The position numbers were made by a program, and so were the translations under genes. A stretch of DNA of 64,000 bases. It comes from Lithodes maja (taxonomy: Eukaryota; Arthropoda; Malacostraca; Decapoda; Lithodidae). The stretch is taken from contig JBAKBP010010430.1 of NCBI GenBank assembly GCA_037953745.1, forward strand, positions 1-64,000, given 5' to 3'. Below the pieces are notes generated by a model, which did not search any database, was not told where the DNA came from, and worked only from the letters and a program-made list of their open reading frames with translations. Shown one piece after another: positions 8,986 to 20,370 of the stretch (the first letter of the stretch is position 1; each line of letters opens with the position of its first letter).

Positions 8986-11284
8986 TTAGTGTTTGAAGAG
9001 GATGCCTTATGTAATAGGCATGTTCGTCAATGATGGAGGGGCCACTAATAAATATACATCTTGGAAGTTATTCGAAACCACTTACCTAAAAGCAGTGCAA
9101 GACTGCATACCATCGAAAATACGGCGTCCAGGCCATAATAATAAGCCCAAATGGTGGAATAAAGATATTTCAAACTGTCTGCTTGCTAAAAATTTTGCTA
9201 ATGATAGATTAAAGTCCTCAAAAAACGACGAAGAACGGGTGAAATTTGTAGAGCTACGACGCAAAGCCAAAAAGTTAATTAAGCAAAATAAAGAGACCCT
9301 AGAGTTACATATTGCGAATCAAAGTAAAACAAACCCGAAAGAATTCTATAGTTATATCAGAAAGAAAAAAATAGTTACTTCAACTGTTGGACCGTTAGTC
9401 TAGTCGATGAAAATGGAGAATACGCCAAAGACGAACTACAAATGAGTAATGCCCTCAATACCTTCTTTGATCAGTTTTTACAACAGAAGACCTCAGTGAT
9501 ATCCCTACACCATCGCCGATTCAGATTGATAATTCAGATGTTCTAAGCAATATCACCGTTACAGAGAGAGAAGTATTGAACTGTTTAGATAAACTCAAGG
9601 TAAATAAAATGCCTGGACCTGATACAATCTCGCCTAGAGTTCTAAAGGAAGCTAAGGATGAGCTCTCCAAACCACTGACATTACTATTCAATAAATCCTT
9701 GCAGTCTGGAACTATGCCTGATCAGTGGAAGCTAGCCAACGTAATACCGATATTAAAAAAAGGCAGCAAATCCCTACCCAGTAACTATCGTCCAATTAGC
9801 TTAACCTCAGTTGTATGTACAATGCTAGAAACAGTCATAAGAGACAGACTCGTAAATCACTTAGAGGAAAATAACATACTTAAAGATACTCAACACGGCT
9901 TTCGTAAAAAAACATTCCTGTTTAACAAACCTCTTAGACTTCTTCCACGATATCCTCAACCTCTACGATTAGAGTAAAGCTGTAGATATTATATACCTTG
10001 ATTTTCAAAAGGCCTTTGACAAAGTTCCCCACAAACGTTTACTGCTAAAACTAAAAGCGCATGGAATACAAGACGGTGTGTTGAAATGGATAGAAAATTG
10101 GCTCAGCAACAGAAAGCAAAGAGTAGTCATAAACGGTAAGGCAGCTAAATGGACCAATGTAAGTAGCGGGGTACCCCAGGGATCGGTACTAGGACCAATT
10201 CTCTTTCTAATTTACATCAACGACATAGATGAGGGTCTCACCTGTACAATCTCAAAATTTGCTTACGATACAAAAGTTGCAAATAGCGTACTCTCAAAAG
10301 AACAAGTTGACGATATGCAACACAATCTCGATAAATTGTCATGTTGGGCCCAAATTTGGCAAATGAGTTTCAATGCGGATAAATGTAAAGTACTACATAT
10401 CGGATACCTAAATGAGAAAGCAAACTATTCGATGAATGGCACTCAGCTTAAGAATGTAAACAGAGAAACCGATCTGGGAGTAACAATATCGAGTAACCTA
10501 AAAACCGAGCCAACAATGTTCAGAAGTTGTTAAGAAGGCAAACAAAATAATTGGCTTTATAGGCAGGTCATTTGAGCATAAATCCAAAGAAGTTATCCTA
10601 ACCCTTTACAATTCCTTAGTCCGCCCTCTTCTGGAATACTGCGTTCAATCCTGCTGCCCTTATTACCAAAAAGATATAAACAAGCTAGAACGAGTTCAAA
10701 CGTAGAGTTACCAAAATGATACCTTGCCTAAAGAACAAACCATACAAAGAGCGTCTTAGAGAATTAAATCTATTTCCTATAACCCAGCGCAGATTAAGAG
10801 GTGACTTAATTCAAGTGTTCAAAATCATCAAAGGCATCGACAATATGAACTGTAGTAAGTACTTCACTATCGACCAATCTAATTACACGCGGGGAAACGG
10901 TTGCAAAATTATTGGTAAATCTTTTAACTCACACGAATCTAAGAATTTCTTCTTCAATCGAGTTGTCAACTTGTGGAATGGGCTTCCCCGAGACGTTATA
11001 GACTGCAGCACCGTTGATTCATTTAAACTCCGCCTAGACAAATATCTCGCATCAAACCCGTGACTGACTGCGTTTGTAAATGAATAACTTTATTTTATCC
11101 TCCCCTCAGTTACTAACCCATCTGTCCCCTACTAACTTCCTAATCCTGCCACGGACATTAGTTCCCTTTCCAATGTTCCCTTACCCACTCTAAACCACTG
11201 TTTGGACACTTGATCCTCAGTGTTTTGGAGGACAAGCAGCCTAGAAGGGTCACTAGATCTGTTGTTGCTTGATTTCCTTTGTAC
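8986..11284 (+). mobile_element. CR1/Jockey-like LINE copy 2, 5' truncated
   Basis: This is the longest plus-strand copy. It covers the end of the region between endonuclease and RT, the whole RT, the C-terminal domain and a 3' UTR (TAACTTTATTTTATCCTCCC onward). The 3' UTR matches minus-strand copy 3 as far as GCTTGATTTCCTTTGTACTC and a CT-rich tail. A family C MITE directly follows at about 11285. The endonuclease domain is missing. Confidence 0.85.
8993..11063 (+). pseudogene. LINE reverse transcriptase, frameshifted
   Basis: Blocks in order: linker (8993-9403, KPKWWNKDISNCLLAKN), RT start (9576-9977, KMPGPDTISPRVLKEAKDEL, NYRPISLTSVVCTMLE), RT palm (10078-10533, SGVPQGSVLGPILFLIYIND) and C-terminal region (10716-11063). 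They lie in at least two frames with stops between them. The catalytic FADD box reads FAYD (Tyr codon at 10264-10266), so the second catalytic Asp position is lost. The last ~700 bp is nearly identical to copy 1. In intact relatives ORF2 provides endonuclease and RT for target-primed retrotransposition. This copy is dead. Confidence 0.85.
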
Positions 11285-11633
11285 TCCTTTCTCTCTTTCC
11301 ATGGCTTGTATCCATTCGGCCCCATTCAACCAACTGGTTTAAGACGTTTATCCCCATCCAGGTGTCGATTTCTTCCTGGCGAGCGATAGCGAGCTTGCAT
11401 TGTATGGTGAAATCCGGCTTCGCCGGAGAAATTTTTCTATCAAAAAATGTACAAATTTAGCTTGCTGTCAAAACAAAAATATATATATGCTGGCTCGCTA
11501 CCGCTCGCCAGGAAAATATTGACACCTGGATGGGGGTAAACGTCTTAAAACAGTAGGCAGAATGGGGCCGAATATAAACAAGCCAAAGAGAGAGGGAGAG
11601 AAAGAGAAAAAAAACCGAGGTGGGCTCCCTTAA
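11285..11633. mobile_element. Family C foldback MITE, left end degraded
   Basis: The copy matches 18660-19041: GGCTTGTATCCATTCGGCCC, AAGACGTTTA, CCAGGTGTCGA, CTGGCGAGCGATAGCGAGC, then GCTCGCTACCGCTCGCCAGG and the complementary half, ending GGTGGGCTCCC plus TTAA at 11630-11633. The left TTAA end is missing where it joins the LINE 3' tail. Confidence 0.8.
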
Positions 11634-12019
11634 CACGACAATATGACCACGATTATAACCACCAGCCCCAGCAGTACCGTCTGTGTCCTAACATTGAGGT
11701 GAGATTAGTGTTATTACCAGAAATCATTATTATTGTATTTATGTTTTCTTATGTCTCAACCTCGGGACTGTAGGCTGTTCAGTAGCTTGTAACTCTCAGG
11801 AGGCCCCAAGATTATCTAATGTATTACCGCTTCCAGCATATTCTTAGTGCCAGTAGTGAGAAGGTAGTGGTATTGTTATAAATCATTATATTACCAACAC
11901 TAAACTGTATTACTATCATCAGCATCGTTTGTGTGGTGACAGTAAGGTGATATTAGTATTGTTGTCAAAGATCACTGTATTACCATTATATTATATATGG
12001 TACCACCTCCAATACCAGC

Positions 12020-12388
12020 TTAAGGGGAGATGGTTCACTTTGTGGCCGATTTTTGCATGTATTCATTATTTTTCTAGTTTCCTCCCTAGACCGCCATAAA
12101 ATTAAAAAAAAAAAATCCATTAGAAACGCCTAGATTAATTTGTACATTTTTCGGTAGAAAAATGTCCAGGCCGAAGGCCGGTTCTTCCAACATTACAAGC
12201 TAACTATCGTTCGCCAGGGAAGAAATCGACACCTAAATAGCACGAAAGGTCTAAATATTGACGAAGAAATGGGGCGACAGGTCTTAAAATCGACTAAATA
12301 ATGGGGCAAGCATTTTAACATCTGAAAACCAAAGGGGCTAAACATGAGGGAGAAAGTGGTCCAGAAAACCAGCCCATCCCCCCCTTAA
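12020..12388 (+). mobile_element. Family A MITE
   Basis: TTAA at 12020-12023 and 12385-12388, ends GGGGAGATGGTTCACTTTGT and CAGCCCATCCCCCCC, full internal core present. Length 369 bp. Confidence 0.9.
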
Positions 12389-12574
12389 TGCCAACAGTGA
12401 GGTGGTGTTAGTATTATTCTCAGAGAACATTATATTTCCAACAGTGAGGTGCTGGTAGAACTGCTGTCAGGGACCATTGTATTACCACTAATATAGTACA
12501 TTATCACCACCCCAGCAAAGTCGTAGTGCCAACGACGTATTGGAGGTGGTATAGGTAACGCCATCAACCTTGAC

Positions 12575-12735
12575 AACAACGTCGATCCCTGACCTCTTCG
12601 TTACTCAAAATGGCCTAGAGCAAACTCGCTGTAAGTATCCACACCTATTATCTGGTGGTCTCTTCCCAAATGATAGGAATTTCAGCCCGATTGCTTTAAT
12701 TTATTTCTAGTTATAAACAGTTAAGGGGTAATGAT
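12575..12735 (+). mobile_element. Relic of the TA-flanked hairpin MITE
   Basis: Related to 3868-4074 through TGACCTCTTCGTTACTCAAA, GGCCTAGAGCAAA, CCACACCTATTATCTGG and TAGGAATTTCAGCCCGATTG. The ends are degraded. Confidence 0.55.
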
Positions 12736-13083
12736 TATTGTCAAGTTCGTTGGCGCTACCTTCTAGTGGTGTTTTCAGGGGCAATCGTATTACCATCTCC
12801 AGCACTGCCGTATTAAAAACAGTAATGGGACTGAGAGACTTGTTAATTGGAGACCCAATGATACTTAGGGAGAACACTATTCCTTAATAATTAAGGACCA
12901 TAATGAATCTATATACGTCTTATAGAGGCAAGATTGGGGAAAGCAAAGTATACAAACGAGACAATTGTCAGTCTTACCTATCGAGATTCTTAAGACAAGA
13001 ATATAATGCAGCCATAGATTGTATTCAACCTAGACATATAAAACCATACAAATTAGCATAACTAATGTTATTATCACAGAACA

Positions 13084-13213
<130 letters not shown>

Positions 13214-13269
13214 AGCAGTGAAGCTATTACGATAGGGTGTGCAAAGCTGTGTATTTATTTCTGTCTGTC

Positions 13270-13395
13270 AGTTTGAACCAGTGGTGGGATATTGTGTAAT
13301 GGTTTGAGTGTTTAAGATATATGTGTGGTAACCCAGGTTCGAATCCCGGGTGGATCATATGCTTTCATTAATTTCATTGGGAGGTGTTTGGTATT
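13270..13395 (+). mobile_element. tRNA-derived SINE
   Basis: A perfect RNA polymerase III B box, GGTTCGAATCC, lies at 13336-13346 in a tRNA T-arm-like context (CCAGGTTCGAATCCCGGGTGG). A degenerate A-box-like GTGGTGGGATATTGTGTAAT lies about 60 bp upstream. There is no complete cloverleaf. The downstream sequence GATCATATGCTTTCATTAAT recurs on the minus strand at 19042-19095, which supports a dispersed SINE rather than a tRNA gene. Outer limits are approximate. Confidence 0.6.
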
Positions 13396-13523
13396 GGGAG
13401 TGAAATAAATAAATTAGATTATTCTGGTACGCCGAGGTGAATAAATTAACCACGAGGTTCACATCAAGGTTCGCATATGTCTACTAATTCATTATGGGAG
13501 AATTAATGCCTACATTGAAGTAA

Positions 13524-13849
13524 TTAAGGGGAAATCTCCACTTGAGGGATTTTTTTCTTGACCCCTTTCACCCTCATGTTTAGCCCCATTGCTTTTGATA
13601 TTATAAAACGTTCGCCCCATTAGTTTAGCGATTTTAAGAACTTTCACCCCATATTAAGACCTTTCGTGCCATTCAGGTGTCGATTTTATCCTGGCGAGCG
13701 ATAGCGAGCCTGTAATTTAAGAGGAACCGGCCTTCGGCCGGGACATTTTTCTACCGAAACAAGTACAAATTTATCTTGAAAGGGACTCAAGGGGGTGTAA
13801 TTTCAAGCTTGATGGAAGTTTAGGAAACACACTAAAAACCTCCCCTTAA
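13524..13849 (-). mobile_element. Family B MITE
   Basis: TTAA at 13524-13527 and 13846-13849, ends GGGGAAATCTCCACTTGAGG and AAACCTCCCC, same 326-bp length and internal core as the nested copy at 3182-3507. Confidence 0.9.
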
Positions 13850-14362
13850 GGAACACCCCGTTCTTAACATTAATCCTCCTTTACAAACTCCAATGCATTG
13901 CACTAGAATATACTAATGACTGTTGTTTGAGATCAACCATGGAATAATTTTTCGGCCCTAATATTTAAAGACGGTAACACGAACCACAATATGCAACAGG
14001 CGGCAAATTGATGTATTTTACTTTAAATTCTTACCTACGACAGCACTGAATACATACATTTATTATTGTGATAAGTCATTCCTAATCTGAATAATTAACA
14101 TAAGGTTAGCCACCATACACATATATCAAATGTTTAGGTGCTGTAAATAAAGGAATGCACTCAGAAATTGTTGCAAGGTAAGAATAAAATGCCTGGTAAA
14201 GAAAGCCGTAAAAGTTGAGTTTTGTGGCGATAGAAGAGGACACACAGCCACTGAAAGAACCGTGGAGGAAGGAGGAGCGAATATTGGTCATTGATTCCCC
14301 CGACAAGAGTTACTGCACACACGCTGGGCAAATTCATTACCTCGAGTGTGTGGTCTCAAAGA

Positions 14363-14365
<3 letters not shown>
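13850..14365. other. No recognisable feature
   Basis: AT-rich unique-looking sequence. The short ORFs on both strands show no domain or codon signal that I trust. Confidence 0.55.
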
Positions 14366-14410
<45 letters not shown>

Positions 14411-14411
14411 T
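14366..14411. repeat. (TG)n(AG)n microsatellite at LINE 3' end
   Basis: GTGTGT for about 23 bp, then GAGAGA for about 23 bp. It directly abuts the 3' UTR of minus-strand LINE copy 3 and may be part of that element's terminal simple repeat. Confidence 0.9.
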
Positions 14412-16950
14412 ACAAAGCAGTACACAGGAAGTCAAGCAACACGACCCCTCGAGATTGCATCCCTTCAAATCACTGCTGTTCAAAATGTCCAACAGTGGTT
14501 CAGAGTGGGTAGGAAACAATTGGAAAGGGAAGCACTGCCTTTTAAGACCACTGTCCTTGGCAGGGTTAGGAGATGTTTGTAAGGAACAATTTGGGTTAAT
14601 AACATAACACGATGTATCTGAAAAAAAGTGTTATTCATTTACACATGCAATCAATCGTGGGTTTAAGGCGAGGTGCTTGTCTATGCGATATTTAAAGGAA
14701 TCAACAGTGCTGCAGTTTGTAACATCTTGAGGAAGCCTATTCCACAAGTTCACAACTCGATTGAAGAAGAAATTCTTAGACTCGTGCGAGTTAAAAGATT
14801 TACCAATAATTTTGCAACCATTTCCCCGTGTGTAGTTTGATAGGTCGATCGTATAGTACTTGTTACAGTTTATATTGTCGATGCCTTTGATGATTTTGAA
14901 GACTTGAATTAGGTCACCTCTTAATCTGTGTTGGGTTAAAGGAAATAAACTTAATTCTTTAAGACGCTCCTCGTAAGGTTTGTTTCTTAGATTAGGTATC
15001 ATTTGGGTAACTCTACGTTGAAATCGTTCACGTTTATCAATATATTTTTGGTAGTAGGGGTACCAGGATTGAACACAATATTCCCGAAGAGGACGGACTA
15101 GGGAATTGTAAGCTGTGAGGATTACTTCTTTGGATTTATGCTCGAATGACCTACCTATAAAGCCAATTATTTTATTTGCCTTCTTAACAACTTCCGAACA
15201 TTGTTGACTGGGTTTTATGTTACTTGATATTGTTACTCGCAAATCAGTTTCTCTGTCTACGCTACAAGGCTGAGTGCCATTCATTGAATAGTTTGCTTTC
15301 TCATTTCGGGTCCCGATATGGAGTACTTTATATTTATTCGCATTAAAACTCATTTGCCAAAAGTTAGCCCAACTTGACAACTTATCTATGTGATTTTGCA
15401 TATCTACCCAATGTTCGTTTGAGAGTACAGTATTTGCAATTGTTGTATCTTCTGTAAACTTTGAGATTGTACAGATCAGGCCCTCATCTATGTCATTTAT
15501 ATAAACTAGGAAGAGAACTCGCCTTAGAACCTATCCCTGGGGTAACCCAGCTAGTTACATTGGTCCATTTTTATGCTTTACCGTTTATGACTACCCTTTG
15601 CTTTCTTTCACTGAGCAAATTTTCCATCCATCTTAACACGCTCCCTTGTATCCCATGCGCATTTAATGTTATCAATAAACGTGTTGTGGGGTACTTTGTC
15701 AAAGGCCTTATGAAAATCAAGGTACTGTATATAATATCTACAGATTTACTCTAGTCATATAGGTTGAAGATATAGTGGAAGAAGTCTAAGAGGTTCGTCA
15801 AGCAGGAACGTTTGTTATGGAAGTCATACTGAGTATCTTTGATTATGTTGTTTTCTTCTAAGTGATTTACAAGTCTGTCTCTTATGAGTGTCTCTCTCTA
15901 GCATTTTATAGGCAACTGAGTTTAAGCTAATTGGACGATAGTTACTAGGTAAAGATTTGCTGCCTTTTTAAAATATCGATGTTACGTTAGCGAGCTTCCA
16001 CTCATCAGGTATAGTCCCGGACTGCAAGGATTTATTATAAAGCAATGTCAGTGGTTTGCATAGCACACATTTAGTTTCTTTTAGAACTTTAGGTGATATT
16101 GTGTTGGGTCAAGGTGATTTGTTTGACTTAAGTTTCTCCAAACATTTCAGTACTTCTCTCTCTGTAATGTTGATATTGCTTAAAACATCAGAATTGTCTA
16201 ACTGAACTGGCGGTGCTGTAGTGAAATCACTAAAGTCTTCTGTTGTAAACACTGATGCAAATAAGGTATTGAGGACATCACTCATCTGTTCTTCGTCTTT
16301 GGTGTAATCTCCGTTCTCATCTACTACCGGACTACTTTCTTCTTTCTGATGTAACAATAGAATGCTTTTGGGTTTGTTTTACTTTGATTCGCAACATGTA
16401 ACTCCAGGGTCTTTTTATTTTCCTTAATTAACTTTTTGGCTTTATGTCATAGATCTATGAATTTTATTCGTTCGTCATAATTTTCCTAGGTATTAAATCT
16501 GTCATGAGCATTTTTCTTCGCAAGCAAGCAATCTTCAATTTCATTATTCCACCATTTAGGCTTATCATTATGGAATGAACGTCGGTTTTCCAATCGTATG
16601 CACAGTTGCACCGTTTTGAAGAAAGTGGTAGTGAAAAAGCCCATGATTTATTTATGCCATTATTGGTACTCAAATAGCTCCAATCAGTTTCTTTAAGTAT
16701 TGCTCTGAGTTTATGAGAAGAAAAAACAATTATTAGCGACTTTCTCATTGCTGCTATTTGATTCATTACTATTAAACTTTATACTGAAACTTATCCTTCG
16801 ATGGTCGCTGCTACTGAATTCGTCACCAACATTCAAACCCTCCACTAAGTCTTCTTTCGTTGCGAGTATAAGGTCAAGCACATTATTACCACAGGTCGGG
16901 GATTGAACAAAATGAAAAAGTGAACTTTCTTGCAAGTTGGCGTAGAGGTC
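14410..16950 (-). mobile_element. CR1/Jockey-like LINE copy 3, minus strand
   Basis: Read on the minus strand, the copy starts within the APE endonuclease (about 16950, next to a (GA)n tract), passes the RT and ends with a 3' UTR (14630 down to about 14410) homologous to that of copy 2. It is 5' truncated, has multiple frameshifts, and is more diverged from copies 1 and 2 than those are from each other. Confidence 0.85.
14631..16935 (-). pseudogene. LINE endonuclease/RT polyprotein, decayed
   Basis: Minus-strand blocks in order: the endonuclease C-terminus (16935-16711, NVLDLILATKEDLV then SSSDHRRISFSI, the conserved SDH motif of APE-type endonucleases), a linker (16766-16464), an RT entry block (16357-16109, ITEREVLKCLEKLKSNKSP), a badly broken RT palm (about 16109-15402) and an open C-terminal block (15401-14631, MSFNANKYKVLHIG through FFFNRVVNLWNRLPQDV). 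The SDH motif shows the family uses an AP-like endonuclease. It is inactive because of stops and frame changes. Confidence 0.8.
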
Positions 16951-16956
16951 ATGTCC

Positions 16957-17640
16957 GAGAGAGAGAGAGAGAGAGAGAGTGAGTATACAGTACGTGAGAG
17001 AGAGATACTAGAGTATGTTAGAGTGAGGTAAGTAGATGAACTGGCTACACCGACTCCTCCAAGGTATCAGCTAAGTGATTGGAAATATCTAAGGTTATAG
17101 CAGTATACTGTGAGATGCCTTTTCCGCACCCTCCCCTCCTTTTGGTTACTGCCATACAGGAAGATCGTGAATTATGGCTCTCGTAGGTTACGGTATATAT
17201 ATACAACATTACAGACAAGTAAATTTAGTAAAATATGGATATAAATACATAAGTGTCCATTTATTTCAGCATTCTTATTACCATTATCATTATTTCCACT
17301 GTTATCATGTTTTATCTTTATGTTTTTCTTATAAGGTTCATTAACTTCATAGTGATAAGAAACCTTAACATCAGCAGTTTGCCGACAACCAGATGGAGAA
17401 TATGAGTAAAAGTACAAGACAAAACAAAATGTTGACAGTTCTTGGAATGCCTCAGTCTACCCTTTAGCCATGTTTTCTTTGTTTACCTGATACCACATAT
17501 TCTTTGGTCACCTGCCAAATCACTCCATTATCCGTCACACCTGTTCAACAGTTCTACAGATCTATTTTTGTGTATTCGTTACAGTTATCCCAATTGTTCT
17601 ATATAATACAATACTGTATTCTCAATCTGTCTTCTATTCA
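16957..17640. other. Spacer with a short (GA)n tract
   Basis: (GA)n at about 16957-16978, then unique-looking sequence with no supported gene. Confidence 0.6.
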
Positions 17641-17850
17641 ACAGCTGAGCTCTGGAACTCTCTCCCAGAAGCAGTCTTTCCCTCATCCTATGACTTAAAT
17701 TGCTTCAAACTCTGCGTGTCCAGGCATTTTGTCTCGAACATCCCTTGATTTTGGCCCTGTTACTCTTTCAACTCTGGGGGAGGCATTCATCACAGGCAGT
17801 TCTGTCTTTTATGAACATAAGAACATAAGAAAATGGGAGTTTGCAAAAAG
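17640..17850 (+). mobile_element. Relic of a different LINE, C-terminus and 3' tail
   Basis: A plus-strand frame from about 17648 reads AELWNSLPEAVFPS then YDLNCFKLCVSRHF and ends at TGA near 17747. The LWNSLPE...FK pattern is the usual C-terminal end of CR1/Jockey-type LINE polyproteins. About 65 bp downstream is GAACATAAGAACATAAGAA, a short tandem tail of the kind found at the 3' ends of such elements. Only this last ~200 bp remains. Confidence 0.6.
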
Positions 17851-18169
17851 TGTTTTTTGTCTCCCTCATTCACATAGAAATAAAAGCAACACATTTTAAA
17901 ACTAATGCCTTCGCCAAATTTCATTTATCTTCAGTTTACATGATACCAGTGCAAAAGATCCCAAAAATGATGCTGAAAAAAAAAAAAACTTAAAATATTG
18001 AACTTTGACGATGAAAGCTCTAGTGTGATATTCCCTTTAGCATTTGGCAGCTGTGGGTTAATTCGAAGATGGCCGGCAGAATAACAACATGTCCAGCAGC
18101 AGGGCTTTTAGTGTTAAGCCGGTCATTTGGGATAAGCTGTTTGTCCGGTTTATGGGGTTAGTGGCTGTT
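17851..18169. other. No recognisable feature
   Basis: Unique-looking AT-rich sequence with an A-run near 17980. No gene is supported. Confidence 0.55.
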
Positions 18170-18523
18170 TCTGGGTCGATTAATTCATATATTCATATAT
18201 TGTTTAGTTTCCTCGCTAAACCTCCCTCAAATTTAGAAAAACACCCCCTAGAGCTCCCCTCGATCATTTGTTTTACATTTGTCTGTAGAAAAATGTCCTG
18301 GCCGAAGGCCAATTTCTCTTATAGGCTAAATACAGGCTCGCAATCGCTCGCCAGGAAAAAATCGACACCTAAATGGCAAGATAGGTTCTAATATTAACAA
18401 CGAAATGGAGCTATAGTTGTTAAAATCGCCAAACTAATAGACCAAACGTCTTAAAATGTCAAAACTAATGCGGCTAAACACGAGGGAGAGAGGGGACCAG
18501 AAAAACGACCCATTTCCCCTTAA
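18170..18523 (+). mobile_element. Family A MITE, 5' end degraded
   Basis: Internal core present (AGTTTCCTCGCTAAACCTCC, AAAAATGTCCTGGCCGAAGG, AATCGCTCGCCAGG, GACACCTAAATGGCA), ending CCCATTTCCCC plus TTAA at 18520-18523. The 5' TTAA end is not recognisable. Confidence 0.8.
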
Positions 18524-18659
18524 AGCTGAGAGCGTACAATAAACACATCCTACCCCACCCGAGTCTCCCTTGTGAATAACACCTGACAGAAGTGCTGCAT
18601 TGGTTGAGAAAAGGATAATCTATTTTTATTGATTTCACTCCAACACCAAACAAATTAAA

Positions 18660-19041
18660 TTAAGGGGTCCCCGGCTTTTTTCTCTCTTTCTCTCCTTTTC
18701 TCTCTTTCTCTGGCTTGTATCCATTCGGCCCCATTCAGCCAGCTGTTTTAAGACGTTTATACCTTTCCAGGTGTCGATTTCTTCCTGGCGAGCGATAGCG
18801 AGCCAGCATTGTATGGAGAAATCCGGCTTCGCCGGAGACATTTTGCTATCGAAAAATGTACAAATTTAGCTTGCTGTCAAAACAAAAATATATATATGCT
18901 GGCTCGCTACCGCTCGCCAGGAAAATATTGACACCTGGATGGGGGTAAACGTCTTAAAACAGTAGGCTGAATGGGGCCGAATGGATACAAGCCAAAGAGA
19001 GAGGGAGAGAAAGAGAAAAAAAGCGAGATGGGCTCCCTTAA
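18660..19041. mobile_element. Family C foldback MITE (382 bp)
   Basis: TTAA at 18660-18663 and 19038-19041. The two halves are nearly complementary. The left half carries GGCTTGTATCCATTCGGCCC, TTTTAAGACGTTTA, CCAGGTGTCGA and CTGGCGAGCGATAGCGAGCC. The right half carries GGCTCGCTACCGCTCGCCAG, GACACCTGG, AAACGTCTTAAAAC and GGGGCCGAATGGATACAAGC. Nearly the whole element could fold into one hairpin. It was inserted in a SINE, whose TTAA supplied the target. Confidence 0.9.
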
Positions 19042-19095
19042 TGAAAGCATGTGATCCACCGGGATTCGAACCTACATACATTTCATAGTCGCCGA
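19042..19095 (-). mobile_element. SINE fragment, minus strand
   Basis: The complement reads GGTTCGAATCCCGGTGGATC followed by ACATGCTTTCATTAA, matching 13336 onward in the SINE at 13270-13395. The fragment is cut by the family C MITE at the TTAA. Confidence 0.6.
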
Positions 19096-19099
19096 CAAT

Positions 19100-19440
19100 T
19101 GAATCTACTTGCTGTTATATCTACGTCGGTTAGTTTGTGAATCTACTTGCTGTTATATCTACGTCGGTTAGTTTGTCAATCTACTTGCTGTTATATCTAC
19201 GTCGGTTAGTTTGTGAATCTACTTGCTGTTATATCTGCGTCGGTTAGTTTGTGAATCTACTTGCTGTTATATCTACGTCGGTTAGTTTGTGAATCTACTT
19301 GCTGTTATATCTACGTCGGTTAGTTTGTGAATCTACTTGCTGTTATATCTACGTCGGTTAGTTTGTGAATCTACTTGCTGTTATATCTACGTCGGTTAGT
19401 TTGTGAATCTACTTGCTGTTATATCTACGTCGGTTAGTAA
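19100..19440 (+). repeat. 38-bp minisatellite, about 9 copies
   Basis: Units of TGAATCTACTTGCTGTTATA then TCTACGTCGGTTAGTTTG are repeated head to tail with almost no divergence (one C for G near 19178 and one G for A near 19240). There are no spacers between units, so it is not a CRISPR array. Confidence 0.95.
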
Positions 19441-19705
19441 ATCGTGGTAATGTTTGTCATTGCTTGTAGGTGTGACATCCAGCTCCACCGATCCTTGCTG
19501 ATGTGATATTGGTGGGTTGTGGTCTGCTGACTATACTCTGTTTCATTTCAGCTGACGATCAATTAAATCCCTCAGCAACTGATTTCTCAATACATAACGG
19601 AAAGATAAGAAACTACCATGTCTCTGCTTCATATTAGTGCCACGTTTTCATAATTAACAATATATTTAGCTACAAAACCTGCATAATAGCGGCGTAACAA
19701 GCTGA
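19441..19705. other. No recognisable feature
   Basis: Unique-looking DNA up to the target site of the LTR nest. Confidence 0.6.
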
Positions 19706-20370
19706 AGACTGTTACGACCGGCACTACGAAATAAACAAGGGCACTTAATAATGGACTAGATGATAGGCTATATCTGCAACAACGGCCATTTGTTATATCT
19801 ATTACAACGGTATGCTAATTCCAAACCCTCGGACTATTACGCCGGTGAACAAAAACACTTAAAACCCTCCAGAGTTAATCTACTGGATAATGGGGTATCA
19901 ATTAACTGGGTTTTAGTGCACTTCTACAAAGGCTTTCCGGTGACGGTAAAGCCAACTCACAACAGGAGCACTTACGTTACAAAAATGCTCTAAAGTAATA
20001 ACAATGCTTGAATAAACTATATCAGATTTAATAAAGGAATAAATGCTTACGTTAACTTTAGTGTGAGTCAGTACTCGACACTAAACTCTTCAATGCTCTA
20101 TGAAAACACTGGAAGTCTAGTCCTACAGCAATCAGATAAGGAATCTTCTGAAAAGGTCTGATGTTCTAAGATGCTCGTTAATATAGAACAGAAATAATGC
20201 AGGGGCAGGACACCAAAGCGTGTATCTTAAATACACCAATAAGCAGGATACATATATATAACAAGAGCGTGCAAGAACTCTGTGACAGCACTAATAATAG
20301 CCACTCAAAAACAGTACTTCCTTAGCCAACGTAACAGCCAAACTGGCTTGTACACTATGCATCAACCAAG

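Larger units (their letters stand above)
11690..12800 (+). repeat. Degenerate satellite, interrupted by a MITE
   Basis: About six diverged units share the pattern CAGTGAGGTG...TTAGTATTATT...ATCATTATATTACCA (near 11690, 11850, 11940, 12390, 12440 and 12755). The family A MITE at 12020-12388 interrupts the series. No coding potential is apparent. Confidence 0.55.

Noticed and set aside
13313..13370. A functional tRNA gene
   Set aside because: Only the T-arm/B-box portion is convincing. There is no matching acceptor stem or anticodon arm, and the 3' part recurs elsewhere as a SINE.
19100..19440. Regular 38-bp repeats resembling a CRISPR array
   Set aside because: The repeats are contiguous with no unique spacers, and the genome is eukaryotic. 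It is a minisatellite.
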